Below are positions 16,116 through 22,692 of a stretch of DNA of 29,195 bases, one piece after another. The notes under the pieces were generated by a model. The model was not told the DNA's origin. It searched no databases and was given only the letters and a program-made list of their open reading frames with translations. The translations under genes were made by a program, and so were the position numbers. Source of the stretch: Bacteroidota bacterium (GTDB lineage Bacteria; Bacteroidota; Bacteroidia; B-17B0; B-17BO); assembly GCA_025356715.1 (NCBI GenBank), contig JANXRU010000313.1, forward strand, positions 1 through 29,195. Direction: 5' to 3'. How positions within the stretch are numbered: the first letter of the stretch is position 1; each line of letters starts with the position of its first letter.

Positions 16116-16538
16116 ATGAAAAAAATAGTAACCATTAGCTCAATAGCCTTTCTATTTATGATCTTCGGATGCAAGAAAAAAGATTCAGTTACAGCAGCTG
16201 TAGATCCTCGTGTTCCACCAGATATGGTTTTAAAAACTGGAAGTAATTACGTATCGAAAGACACAACCGTTACGCTACAAGACACTCTTTTACTTGGAGT
16301 AATTGTAACAAGAACTGAGGACAATTTGACAAACTTTAATGGTTCATATTCCTATGATGGAGCAATTACAACTACTACTTTTTTTAACCATCCGTGTCTT
16401 TCAACCGAGTACGCTGGCTATTCAACAGATTTGACTTATTATTGTCGAAATCAAGCAGGTACAGAAAAAATCACTTTGTCAATTGTTGATAGAGACGGAA
16501 ATATTACAAAAAAAACCATATTAGTAACCGTACAATAA
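16116..16538 (+). CDS. Small lipoprotein downstream of the TonB receptor
   Basis: A 140-residue lipoprotein with lipobox MIFGC, lipid Cys19, then KKKDSV and a long polar linker. The mature part is beta-rich (VSKDTTVTLQDTLLLGVIV; SYDGAITTTTFFNHP; TEKITLSIVDRDGNITKKTILVTV), resembling an Ig-like/DUF5011-type domain. Two internal Cys (in HPCLST and YYCRNQ) could form a disulfide. It is 11 bases after the receptor gene and 42 before the next lipoprotein gene, so it is probably part of the same transcript. No function known to me. Confidence 0.75.
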   Translation: MKKIVTISSIAFLFMIFGCKKKDSVTAAVDPRVPPDMVLKTGSNYVSKDTTVTLQDTLLLGVIVTRTEDNLTNFNGSYSYDGAITTTTFFNHPCLSTEYAGYSTDLTYYCRNQAGTEKITLSIVDRDGNITKKTILVTVQ

Positions 16539-16580
16539 ATTAATAACCAAATAAATAATAACCAATAAACCAAAAAAATC

Positions 16581-16898
16581 ATGAAAAAAATCGTTCTCTT
16601 TTCATTTGCTTTAGCTTCAATTAGCTTGGCATCATGCAGAAAAACAAGAACCTGTGAATGTACAGGAACTGACACCGTAGTTAGAACAGTTACTAATTCA
16701 TCAGGTGCAGTAGTGTCAACTCAAACAAATTCAGCGCCGAATGATTACACGGATGTTATTACGGATATCAAAAGTTCCGAAATTAGTGGACATAGGGATT
16801 GTATGAGTCGTACTAAAACCTATACTGATGTCGCAGTTAATGCAGGATTGACGACTACTGATAATGTAACAAAAGATTACACTTGTACTATTAAATAA
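16581..16898 (+). CDS. Cys-rich small lipoprotein, copy 1
   Basis: A 105-residue lipoprotein. The signal peptide ends in LASC, lipid Cys19, followed by a charged stretch and a CEC motif (Cys25, Cys27), a central Cys in HRDCMS and a C-terminal CTIK (Cys102). The same arrangement (lipid Cys, CxC, one internal Cys, C-x-x-K end) is found in the two following genes, indicating a paralogous family made by tandem duplication. This copy is the longest, with an added Thr/Ser-rich middle. The four mature Cys plus the lipid Cys could form disulfides or bind a metal. No known family is recognised. Confidence 0.75.
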   Translation: MKKIVLFSFALASISLASCRKTRTCECTGTDTVVRTVTNSSGAVVSTQTNSAPNDYTDVITDIKSSEISGHRDCMSRTKTYTDVAVNAGLTTTDNVTKDYTCTIK

Positions 16899-16919
16899 TT
16901 TTTTAAAAATAAACTTATT

Positions 16920-17162
16920 ATGAAAAAAATAACTATCCTTTCCATTGCTTTTATAGCAATTTCTTTGGCTTCATGTAGTAAAAAAGACAGAATGTGTACT
17001 TGTACTGAGATTGATGATACACCTGGCGCTGTAGCTTCAGAATTTACAATTGTATATAAAAACACAACTAGTAAAAATGCAACTGCTGCGTGTATGTCTT
17101 TAGTTAATACACCATCTGATTTACCATTAGTAACAACAACAAGAACTTGTGTTTTAAAATAA
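16920..17162 (+). CDS. Cys-rich small lipoprotein, copy 2
   Basis: An 80-residue lipoprotein 21 bases after copy 1. The signal peptide ends LASC (lipid Cys19). The pattern repeats: CTC motif (Cys26, Cys28), a central Cys in ATAACMS, and a C-terminal CVLK (Cys77). The middle contains IVYKNTTSKNATAAC, in which the residues before the third Cys parallel copy 3 (SSRQAHANC). The pairwise identity with copy 1 is low outside the signal peptide and Cys positions, so the duplication is not recent. It is probably co-transcribed with its neighbours. Confidence 0.78.
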   Translation: MKKITILSIAFIAISLASCSKKDRMCTCTEIDDTPGAVASEFTIVYKNTTSKNATAACMSLVNTPSDLPLVTTTRTCVLK

Positions 17163-17185
17163 ATAAACCTAATAAATTTAATATC

Positions 17186-17392
17186 ATGAAAAAAATAATC
17201 ATACCAATGGCCATTTTCGCATTAACATTTGTTTCTTGTGATAAAAATTACACCTGTGTTTGCACTGATGCAACGGGTGGAGAAACCAAAGTATTTACTA
17301 GCGTATCTAGTAGACAAGCTCATGCAAATTGTACTTCTACATCACATACTGAAGCAGGGCAAACTAGCTCAGAAACTTGTACTTTAAAATAA
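17186..17392 (+). CDS. Cys-rich small lipoprotein, copy 3
   Basis: A 68-residue lipoprotein. The start is ATG 17186, which gives the MKKIIIPMAIFALTFVSC signal with lipid Cys18. An upstream in-frame ATG near 17147 would place a charged peptide before the signal and lies inside the previous gene, so it is rejected. CVC motif (Cys24, Cys26), third Cys in HANCTS, C-terminal CTLK (Cys65). It is the most compact member of the three. The operon ends with a strong terminator at 17421. Confidence 0.78.
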   Translation: MKKIIIPMAIFALTFVSCDKNYTCVCTDATGGETKVFTSVSSRQAHANCTSTSHTEAGQTSSETCTLK

Positions 17393-17412
17393 ATTTCTGA
17401 AATTTTTGATTG

Positions 17413-17445
17413 AAAAAAAGCTACCTCATATGAGGTAGTTTTTTT
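17413..17445. terminator. Terminator after the lipoprotein array
   Basis: Palindromic stem CTACCTCATATGAGGTAG (17421-17438) preceded by an A-run and followed by a T-run to 17445. It should end the receptor-lipoprotein operon and can act on the opposite strand, where the T9SS remnant ends at 17466. Confidence 0.9.
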
Positions 17446-17465
17446 CATTTAGATAGTATGGATCG

Positions 17466-17815
17466 TTACTCAATAATTAATTTTTTGGTTACTTTTTGGT
17501 TACCTAAATTTAGTGTTACAAAATATATACCTGCATTTAATTCTGAATTATGGTTAATGGTATGTTTAATCAATTGCCCCGCACTTACATTTAAGTTGGT
17601 GTTTTCAATTTGCCTACCCAAAATATCATTTTACGGTAATTATTACTTTTGAATCTACAGGCGAAGTAAACTCAAGTGTTGTAGATTCACTAGTTGGATT
17701 TGGATATAAAGCTAACCCAATATTATTCGTGAAGTTTTCTAACCCAACTGTTCCTGAAATATTAAATTTATCGAGGTATAGCTGCTGAGCTGGTAAATTA
17801 TAGTCTTTTTTTTAA
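17466..17815 (-). pseudogene. Remnant of a T9SS-secreted protein (C-terminal sorting domain)
   Basis: Translating the minus strand from about 17815 gives an uninterrupted block through LYPNPTSESTTLEFTSP and VIITV, then a stop. Shifting frame by one base at the AAAA run (17629-17632) resumes with DILGRQIENTNLNVSAG and ends in GIYFVTLNLGNQKVTKKLIIE before TAA at 17466. That is the type-A C-terminal sorting domain of the type IX secretion system. A second shift seems needed at the 8-A run (17796-17803), and no start codon precedes the fragment, which directly follows the end of the VanZ-like gene. The N-terminal passenger domain is missing. It is a decayed tail and no longer secretes anything, unless the indels are sequencing errors. 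Confidence 0.72.
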
Positions 17816-17825
17816 AGAGAATAAA

Positions 17826-18227
17826 TTACCTTGTTTTATAAGAGTTTAAAGCGCCAAATATTTTTTTATTAAAAAACAACAATCCCATAAAACACCCAAA
17901 TGAATTGGCAATAAAATCAAGCCAATCGCCACTACGCTGACTAAAAATGGTTGCCTGCATTATTTCTAATAAACCACCATAAGCAATACACAAGAGTATA
18001 GTTATACTAATTGATTGAGTAGATAGCTTGTTTGAATAGTGTAAATAAATTAACCACAAACAAGCAAGTGTAAAAAAGATAGAGGCATGTACAAACTTGT
18101 CAAAACTAAGTAGCTCTAGCCACGAAGTTGTAGGGATAAATCGACCAGGTGTACAACATAATATAAATATGATAACTGTCCAGCTAAGGGCTGTGATTAA
18201 ACTATATTTTGAGATTAAATTTATCAT
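17826..18227 (-). CDS. VanZ-like membrane protein
   Basis: A 133-residue protein with four predicted membrane helices. VanZ family positions are present: CTPG (25-28), DKFVHASIFF (43-52), GLLEIMQ (85-91), QRSGDWLDFIANSFG (97-111). The family includes the teicoplanin-resistance accessory VanZ but most members have unknown roles; resistance should not be inferred. It is downstream of gcvH on the minus strand, and its ATG (18227) lies right after the gcvH terminator, so it depends on readthrough or its own promoter. Confidence 0.85.
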   Translation of the reverse strand: MINLISKYSLITALSWTVIIFILCCTPGRFIPTTSWLELLSFDKFVHASIFFTLACLWLIYLHYSNKLSTQSISITILLCIAYGGLLEIMQATIFSQRSGDWLDFIANSFGCFMGLLFFNKKIFGALNSYKTR

Positions 18228-18228
18228 A

Positions 18229-18256
18229 AAAAAACCTTCCGCCTAAGCAGAAGGTT
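18229..18256 (-). terminator. Terminator between gcvH and the VanZ-like gene
   Basis: On the minus strand, stem arms AACCTTC (complement of 18250-18256) and GAAGGTT (complement of 18233-18239) followed by a T-run (18227-18234 region). It lies 29 bases beyond the gcvH stop and abuts the VanZ-like start codon. Confidence 0.8.
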
Positions 18257-18284
18257 AGTTGTTTGTTTTTTTTGAAATGTTTAT

Positions 18285-18665
18285 TTATGCACCAATTAAC
18301 GCTTTATAAGCGTCGCACGACAATAATTCTGCAACTTCAGCAGCATTATCAATGCTAATTTTAATCATCCAACCTTTTCCATAAGCATCGTTATTAACCG
18401 ATTCAGGAGTGCTATCAATGTCTTTATTAACTTCTAATACTTTTCCAGTTAACGGCATAAATAAATCAGATACTGTTTTTACAGCTTCTACAGTACCAAA
18501 AATTTCTTCTTTAGCTACTGTTTCGCCAAGTGTTGTAATATCTACATAAACAATGTCACCCAATTCTTTCTGAGCAAAATCAGTGATGCCAATTGTTGCA
18601 TTATTACCTTCTACACGAATCCATTCGTGATCTTTAGTGTATTTTAAGTCTGCTGGAATATTCAT
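18285..18665 (-). CDS. gcvH: Glycine cleavage system H protein
   Basis: A 126-residue lipoyl carrier of the glycine cleavage complex; it shuttles the aminomethyl group between the P, T and L proteins. The lipoyl-lysine is Lys63 in [13 protein letters not shown], and the N-terminal [12 protein letters not shown] and the Gly-rich WMIKI region match the family. P, T and L genes are not in the window. A -7 promoter box (TATATTTG on the minus strand, 18698-18705) lies upstream. A terminator follows at 18229-18256. Confidence 0.95.
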   Translation of the reverse strand: MNIPADLKYTKDHEWIRVEGNNATIGITDFAQKELGDIVYVDITTLGETVAKEEIFGTVEAVKTVSDLFMPLTGKVLEVNKDIDSTPESVNNDAYGKGWMIKISIDNAAEVAELLSCDAYKALIGA

Positions 18666-18697
18666 AGTTAAATAGTAGTTTTTTAATTTTTACAGCA

Positions 18698-18705
18698 CAA
18701 ATATA
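18698..18705 (-). promoter_or_regulatory. Promoter -7 box of gcvH
   Basis: The minus strand reads TATATTTG. The predicted start is about 25 bases upstream of the ATG at 18665. No clear TTTG -33 box is found at the usual distance. Confidence 0.5.
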
Positions 18706-18776
18706 TAGGTTTAAATTAATTTTTAAGAAAAAAATAAGGTTATTAAAAAAATAGGGTAAAATCGTTTAAAACTCTA

Positions 18777-18808
18777 TTTGTATATGTGCTTTTAGGGTTT
18801 TAGATTTA
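18777..18808 (+). promoter_or_regulatory. Promoter of hbd
   Basis: TTTG (18777-18780), 20-base spacer, TAGATTTA (18801-18808). One mismatch to TAnnTTTG. The predicted start is about 18815, 27 bases before the ATG at 18842. Confidence 0.55.
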
Positions 18809-18841
18809 CCAACTTATTTAATCTTAAATTAACTTACATAA

Positions 18842-19753
18842 ATGAAAAATATAACTGTTATTGGAAGTGGAACAATGGGAAATGGTATTGCGCATACCTT
18901 TGCACAATTTGGCTACGCTGTTAGTTTAGTTGACATTAGCGAACCCGCTTTACAAAAGGCTTTAGCTACCATTGCTAAAAACATTGATCGCCAAATAGCC
19001 AAGGGAACAATTACTGAAGCGGATAAGGTGGCAACTTTAGCAAATATTAAAACATTTACCAAATTGGAAGAAGGTGCTGCTCATGCTGATTTAGTAGTGG
19101 AAGCCGCCAGCGAAAACGTAAATGTGAAACTTTCTATTTTTAAACAATTAGATGAAATTTGCCCGCCAAATACCATTTTAGCAAGTAATACATCTTCAAT
19201 TTCTATTACTCAAATCGCCGCAGTTACTAAACGTGCCGATAAAGTAATTGGTATGCATTTTATGAATCCAGTACCTGTAATGAAACTTATTGAAGTTATT
19301 CGTGGATATTCTACAAGTAACGAAGTTTGTTCTTCAATTATGGATTTATCTAAAAAATTAAATAAAATACCTACTGAAGTTAATGATTATCCAGGTTTTG
19401 TGGCAAACAAAATTTTAATGCCTATGATTAATGAAGCTATTATTACTTTATATGAAGGTGTTGCTGGCGTTGAAGAAATTGACACAGTGATGAAATTAGG
19501 TATGGCTCATCCTATGGGCCCATTGCAATTAGCTGATTTTATTGGATTAGATGTTTGCTTAAATATATTACGCGTATTGCAAGATGGTTTTGGAAATCCA
19601 AAATATGCACCTTGCCCGTTATTAGTAAATATGGTTACTGCAGGTCATTTAGGTGTAAAAACTGGAAAGGGATTTTATGATTATTCGACCGGAACCAAGG
19701 ATTTAATTGTAGCCGACCGATTTAAAAAACAAGCTGTAGCGGTGCTATCATAA
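18842..19753 (+). CDS. hbd: 3-hydroxybutyryl-CoA dehydrogenase
   Basis: A 303-residue NAD-dependent enzyme that oxidises (S)-3-hydroxyacyl-CoA or runs in reverse in butyrate/fatty acid metabolism. The Rossmann motif is VIGSGTMGNGIA (residues 6-17) and the catalytic His is His139 in GMHFMNPVPVMKLIEV. The C-terminal dimerisation domain ends with VKTGKGFYDYS (about 273-283). The length fits the single-function type rather than a fused FadB. No partner beta-oxidation gene is adjacent; the gene is followed by two small genes after 19 bases. Confidence 0.93.
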   Translation: MKNITVIGSGTMGNGIAHTFAQFGYAVSLVDISEPALQKALATIAKNIDRQIAKGTITEADKVATLANIKTFTKLEEGAAHADLVVEAASENVNVKLSIFKQLDEICPPNTILASNTSSISITQIAAVTKRADKVIGMHFMNPVPVMKLIEVIRGYSTSNEVCSSIMDLSKKLNKIPTEVNDYPGFVANKILMPMINEAIITLYEGVAGVEEIDTVMKLGMAHPMGPLQLADFIGLDVCLNILRVLQDGFGNPKYAPCPLLVNMVTAGHLGVKTGKGFYDYSTGTKDLIVADRFKKQAVAVLS

Positions 19754-19772
19754 AAAAACGTATTTTTAATAA

Positions 19773-20225
19773 ATGCTTCAAAGCACCATATTTCCTATAG
19801 AATTTCCGCCCATTAAAAGCGCAGGTGTGTATTATTTCAATACATCGTCTGGTTTGAGGTACGAGGTTCGCTTTGGAAGAAGACAGGATAATATTTTGCA
19901 CTCTACTATCGTATTTGGTGTAATTAATGATGAATTTGAAGGCGAAGAATATGTGACTACCAACAGAGGTGAAGTTTACCGTGTGATGAATACCATTGTG
20001 ATGATTGTGAAAGATTTTATGGATCAACATCAAAAAGTAAACATTTATGAGTTCCATGCTATTGATAGAGATGATGAAGAAGCTCACAGTTCTGAAAATG
20101 ATCAAAAAAATAAAATTAAAGGAAATTCAAGATTGAAATTATATAAACGCTACCTGCCAAAAATTTTTGAAAAAGGGTGGGATTTTAATTTTGATGGAAA
20201 TAACGCAATCGTATCTAAACTCTAA
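19773..20225 (+). CDS. Uncharacterised small cytoplasmic protein
   Basis: A 150-residue soluble protein that I do not recognise with confidence. It has no signal peptide or membrane segment. The core is RYEVRFGRRQDNILHSTIVFGVIN, then GEVYRVMNTIVMIVKDFMDQHQ (about 63-84), an acidic low-complexity stretch (DRDDEEAHSSENDQ, 95-108) and LYKRYLPKIFEKGW near the C-terminus. The order loosely recalls the DUF6934-type small protein family, whose middle also leads into an (R)LYKR segment. It follows hbd by 19 bases and precedes the pRiA4b-like gene by 39, so the three may be co-transcribed. Confidence 0.6.
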   Translation: MLQSTIFPIEFPPIKSAGVYYFNTSSGLRYEVRFGRRQDNILHSTIVFGVINDEFEGEEYVTTNRGEVYRVMNTIVMIVKDFMDQHQKVNIYEFHAIDRDDEEAHSSENDQKNKIKGNSRLKLYKRYLPKIFEKGWDFNFDGNNAIVSKL

Positions 20226-20264
20226 ACCGAAAATTTCGAACTTAACGTTAAGCACTTATTAAAA

Positions 20265-20957
20265 ATGGCAGTATATAAATTTAAAATAGTAATTGAGGAC
20301 AACGAAGATATTTACAGAGAAATAGAAATCTTATCAGGACAAACATTTGAAGATTTCCATACTTGTATCCAGGAAGCCTTTGCCTTTGATGCGAAGCACG
20401 CCGCCGCTTTTTTTGTAAGTGATGATTATTGGCGTAAAGACCAAGAAATTACCTTACGTAAGGAAGATATAGAATTGGATGCTGACGAAATTAAAATGGG
20501 AGTAGCGCCCAAAAAATTAATGTCTACTACTAAAATAGCGAAGTATATTGATAGTCCACGTCAACGTTTTTTATATGTGTTTGATCCAGCTGTTAAATGG
20601 ACTTTTTGCATTGAGTTAATGAAAATTTTACCAGACAACCCAAAAGGAAAATATCCTAGCGTTGTTCGCACTTTGGGAAAATCGCCTAAACAATACAAAC
20701 AAAAATTAATGGCTGAAGGAGAACTTAGCGCAGAGAATGAGCTAGCAACAATGCTTCACGACCCTGATTTAGATGAAAGTGAAATTTATCAAGCTATAAA
20801 AAATGATACCAACGGGATTGATGAAGGCGATTTAAATCATTTAGAGGGTGAAGAAGGTGAAGATAGTGGTGACGAAAGTGAGAGTGATTTAGGGGATGAA
20901 GACGATATGGAAGAAGCTGATAGCGATTATGGAACAGAACATAGTGATGAAGACTAA
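20265..20957 (+). CDS. Plasmid pRiA4b ORF-3-like protein with acidic tail
   Basis: A 230-residue protein. The N-terminal 120 residues match the pRiA4b ORF-3 family (fold related to TnpR of IS1096): KFKIVIED near the start, FEDFHTCIQEAFAFD (28-42), AFFVSDDYW and RFLYVFDPAVKWTFCIEL. The last 60 residues are strongly acidic (repeated Asp/Glu/Ser), a low-complexity tail unlike the rest. The biochemical role is unknown; the family name comes from a plasmid gene and does not make this a mobile element. It is 39 bases after the uncharacterised 150-residue gene. Confidence 0.78.
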   Translation: MAVYKFKIVIEDNEDIYREIEILSGQTFEDFHTCIQEAFAFDAKHAAAFFVSDDYWRKDQEITLRKEDIELDADEIKMGVAPKKLMSTTKIAKYIDSPRQRFLYVFDPAVKWTFCIELMKILPDNPKGKYPSVVRTLGKSPKQYKQKLMAEGELSAENELATMLHDPDLDESEIYQAIKNDTNGIDEGDLNHLEGEEGEDSGDESESDLGDEDDMEEADSDYGTEHSDED

Positions 20958-21110
20958 GTGTTAGTTTTTACTGCTAAGTGTTTAATAAACTCAATATTAT
21001 ACAGAAAGCAAAAAATATAACTAAATCATAAACATCCGCATCATCTGTATTCTATTAATTAATACTCAAACGATTTAAAAAGAATTATAAAATAAACAAC
21101 GATTAAAATT

Positions 21111-22574
21111 ATGGAAACACAACTTAAAGCAAACGCTGACTACAAAGCTCAATTAAACGATTGGATAGAACAAGAAAAAGCAGCCATTGAACTCATTGGT
21201 GCTATTGGTAAATTATGGTTTGAAAAATCCATTGAATTAATATTATTCAGAAATCAATTAGTTGATAGAAGCGCGAGTGAAATTATGAACTTGCATTTAT
21301 ATGCTAAAAACATTGTTAAGAAAACCATTTCTGTGCAAGAAACTTTAGCTATTGCTCAAGAAATTTATAAGTTAGATGTTTCACCATCTCGTGTAGATAT
21401 TGGCAAATTGGCTTTTGAATACAGCCAGGAAGCTGCTAACCACAAATCTATCGCAGATTTTTTAAATAATAAATTAACTGATTTAATTGGAAACAAATCT
21501 ACCATTACGCCTAAAGATGTGGTATTGTATGGTTTCGGTCGTATAGGTCGTTTAGCAGCTCGTGAGTTAATTTCTCAAGCAGGTAAAGGAGAGCAATTAC
21601 GTTTGCGTGCTATTGTTACGCGTGGTAATAGCGATGATGATATTACGAAGCGTGCCGATTTATTGCGCACAGATTCTGTACACGGTAATTTCCCTGGAAC
21701 AGTAATAGAAGATTTAGAAAACAAAGCCTTAATTATTAACGGACATACCGTGCATATGATTGATGCTAAAAATCCGGAAGATGTAGATTATACAACTTAC
21801 GGTATTGATAATGCGTTATTAATTGATAATACAGGTGTTTTTAGGGATGATGTAGAATTAAGTCGTCATTTAAAAGCTAAAGGAATTGAAAAAGTATTAT
21901 TAACTGCTCCAGCAAAAGGTAATGTGCCTAATGTAGTACATGGAGTAAACCATGAAACAGTTGATTTAAAAACAACTAAAATATTTTCGGCGGCATCTTG
22001 TACCACTAATGCTATTATGCCTATTTTATACGTTATTGACAAAGAATTAGGTATTGAAAAAGGACATATAGAAACTGTACACTCATACACTAACGATCAA
22101 AACTTATTAGATAACTATCACAAAAAATACCGTCGTGGACGTTCCGCAGCTTTAAACATGGTAATCACTGAAACAGGAGCCGAAAGTGCTTTAAAAAAGG
22201 TATTACCGCACTTAGCAGGTAAGTTTACAGCTAACTCAGTTCGAGTACCGACACCAAATGTATCGTTAGCAATTCTTAATTTAAATATTAAGAAAGAAGT
22301 AACGCGTGATGAGGTAAACGAAATCATTCGTAAATATGCGTTAAATGGTGCATTGGTAGAGCAAATACAATATGCCTTTAGTAACGAGTTAGTGTCAACA
22401 GATATAGTTGGTAATCCTTGCCCATCAGTATTTGACAGTAACGCCACTATTATTTCTCCTGATAAACGAAGCATTGTATTGTACGTTTGGTATGATAACG
22501 AATATGGTTATACGCGTCAGGTAATTCGTTTTTCTAAATATATTGCTGAGGTTCGTCGCGGTATTTATTACTAA
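21111..22574 (+). CDS. gap: Glyceraldehyde-3-phosphate dehydrogenase, long form
   Basis: A 487-residue glycolytic enzyme, longer than the usual 335 by an N-terminal extension of about 130 residues, which is characteristic of a Bacteroidota and related group. The extension contains IELILFRNQLVDRSASEIMN (41-60). The NAD-binding start is VVLYGFGRIGRLAAREL (137-153), the catalytic Cys is Cys297 in FSAASCTTNAIMPI, and the DNEYGYTRQV block is near the end. The function is NAD(P)-dependent oxidation of glyceraldehyde 3-phosphate. The preceding 150 bases contain no clear promoter box. It is convergent with topA through a bidirectional terminator. Confidence 0.93.
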   Translation: METQLKANADYKAQLNDWIEQEKAAIELIGAIGKLWFEKSIELILFRNQLVDRSASEIMNLHLYAKNIVKKTISVQETLAIAQEIYKLDVSPSRVDIGKLAFEYSQEAANHKSIADFLNNKLTDLIGNKSTITPKDVVLYGFGRIGRLAARELISQAGKGEQLRLRAIVTRGNSDDDITKRADLLRTDSVHGNFPGTVIEDLENKALIINGHTVHMIDAKNPEDVDYTTYGIDNALLIDNTGVFRDDVELSRHLKAKGIEKVLLTAPAKGNVPNVVHGVNHETVDLKTTKIFSAASCTTNAIMPILYVIDKELGIEKGHIETVHSYTNDQNLLDNYHKKYRRGRSAALNMVITETGAESALKKVLPHLAGKFTANSVRVPTPNVSLAILNLNIKKEVTRDEVNEIIRKYALNGALVEQIQYAFSNELVSTDIVGNPCPSVFDSNATIISPDKRSIVLYVWYDNEYGYTRQVIRFSKYIAEVRRGIYY

Positions 22575-22590
22575 ACGAATGTTCCTTATT

Positions 22591-22630
22591 AAAAAAATCC
22601 CTTTTCAAAATAATGAAAAGGGATTTTTTT
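22591..22630. terminator. Bidirectional terminator between gap and topA
   Basis: Stem TCCCTTTTCA (22598-22607) with TGAAAAGGGA (22614-22623), A-run before it and T-run after it. It serves the convergent genes on both strands. Confidence 0.92.
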
Positions 22631-22692
22631 GTTATTGTCATTGCAACGTAATAAATCAATTTCAATAGCTTCTTTTAACAAATTTAAGGAAA

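Noticed and set aside
17147..17185. Upstream ATG of the third Cys-rich lipoprotein
   Set aside because: It would prefix a charged 13-residue peptide to a perfect lipoprotein signal and overlaps the end of the previous gene.
17458..17652. Plus-strand ORF of 64 residues
   Set aside because: It is the opposite strand of the T9SS sorting-domain remnant, which has recognisable motifs.
20265..20957. Transposon-related gene because of the pRiA4b/IS1096 TnpR name
   Set aside because: No transposase, terminal repeats or target duplication surround it; the family is widespread in chromosomes.
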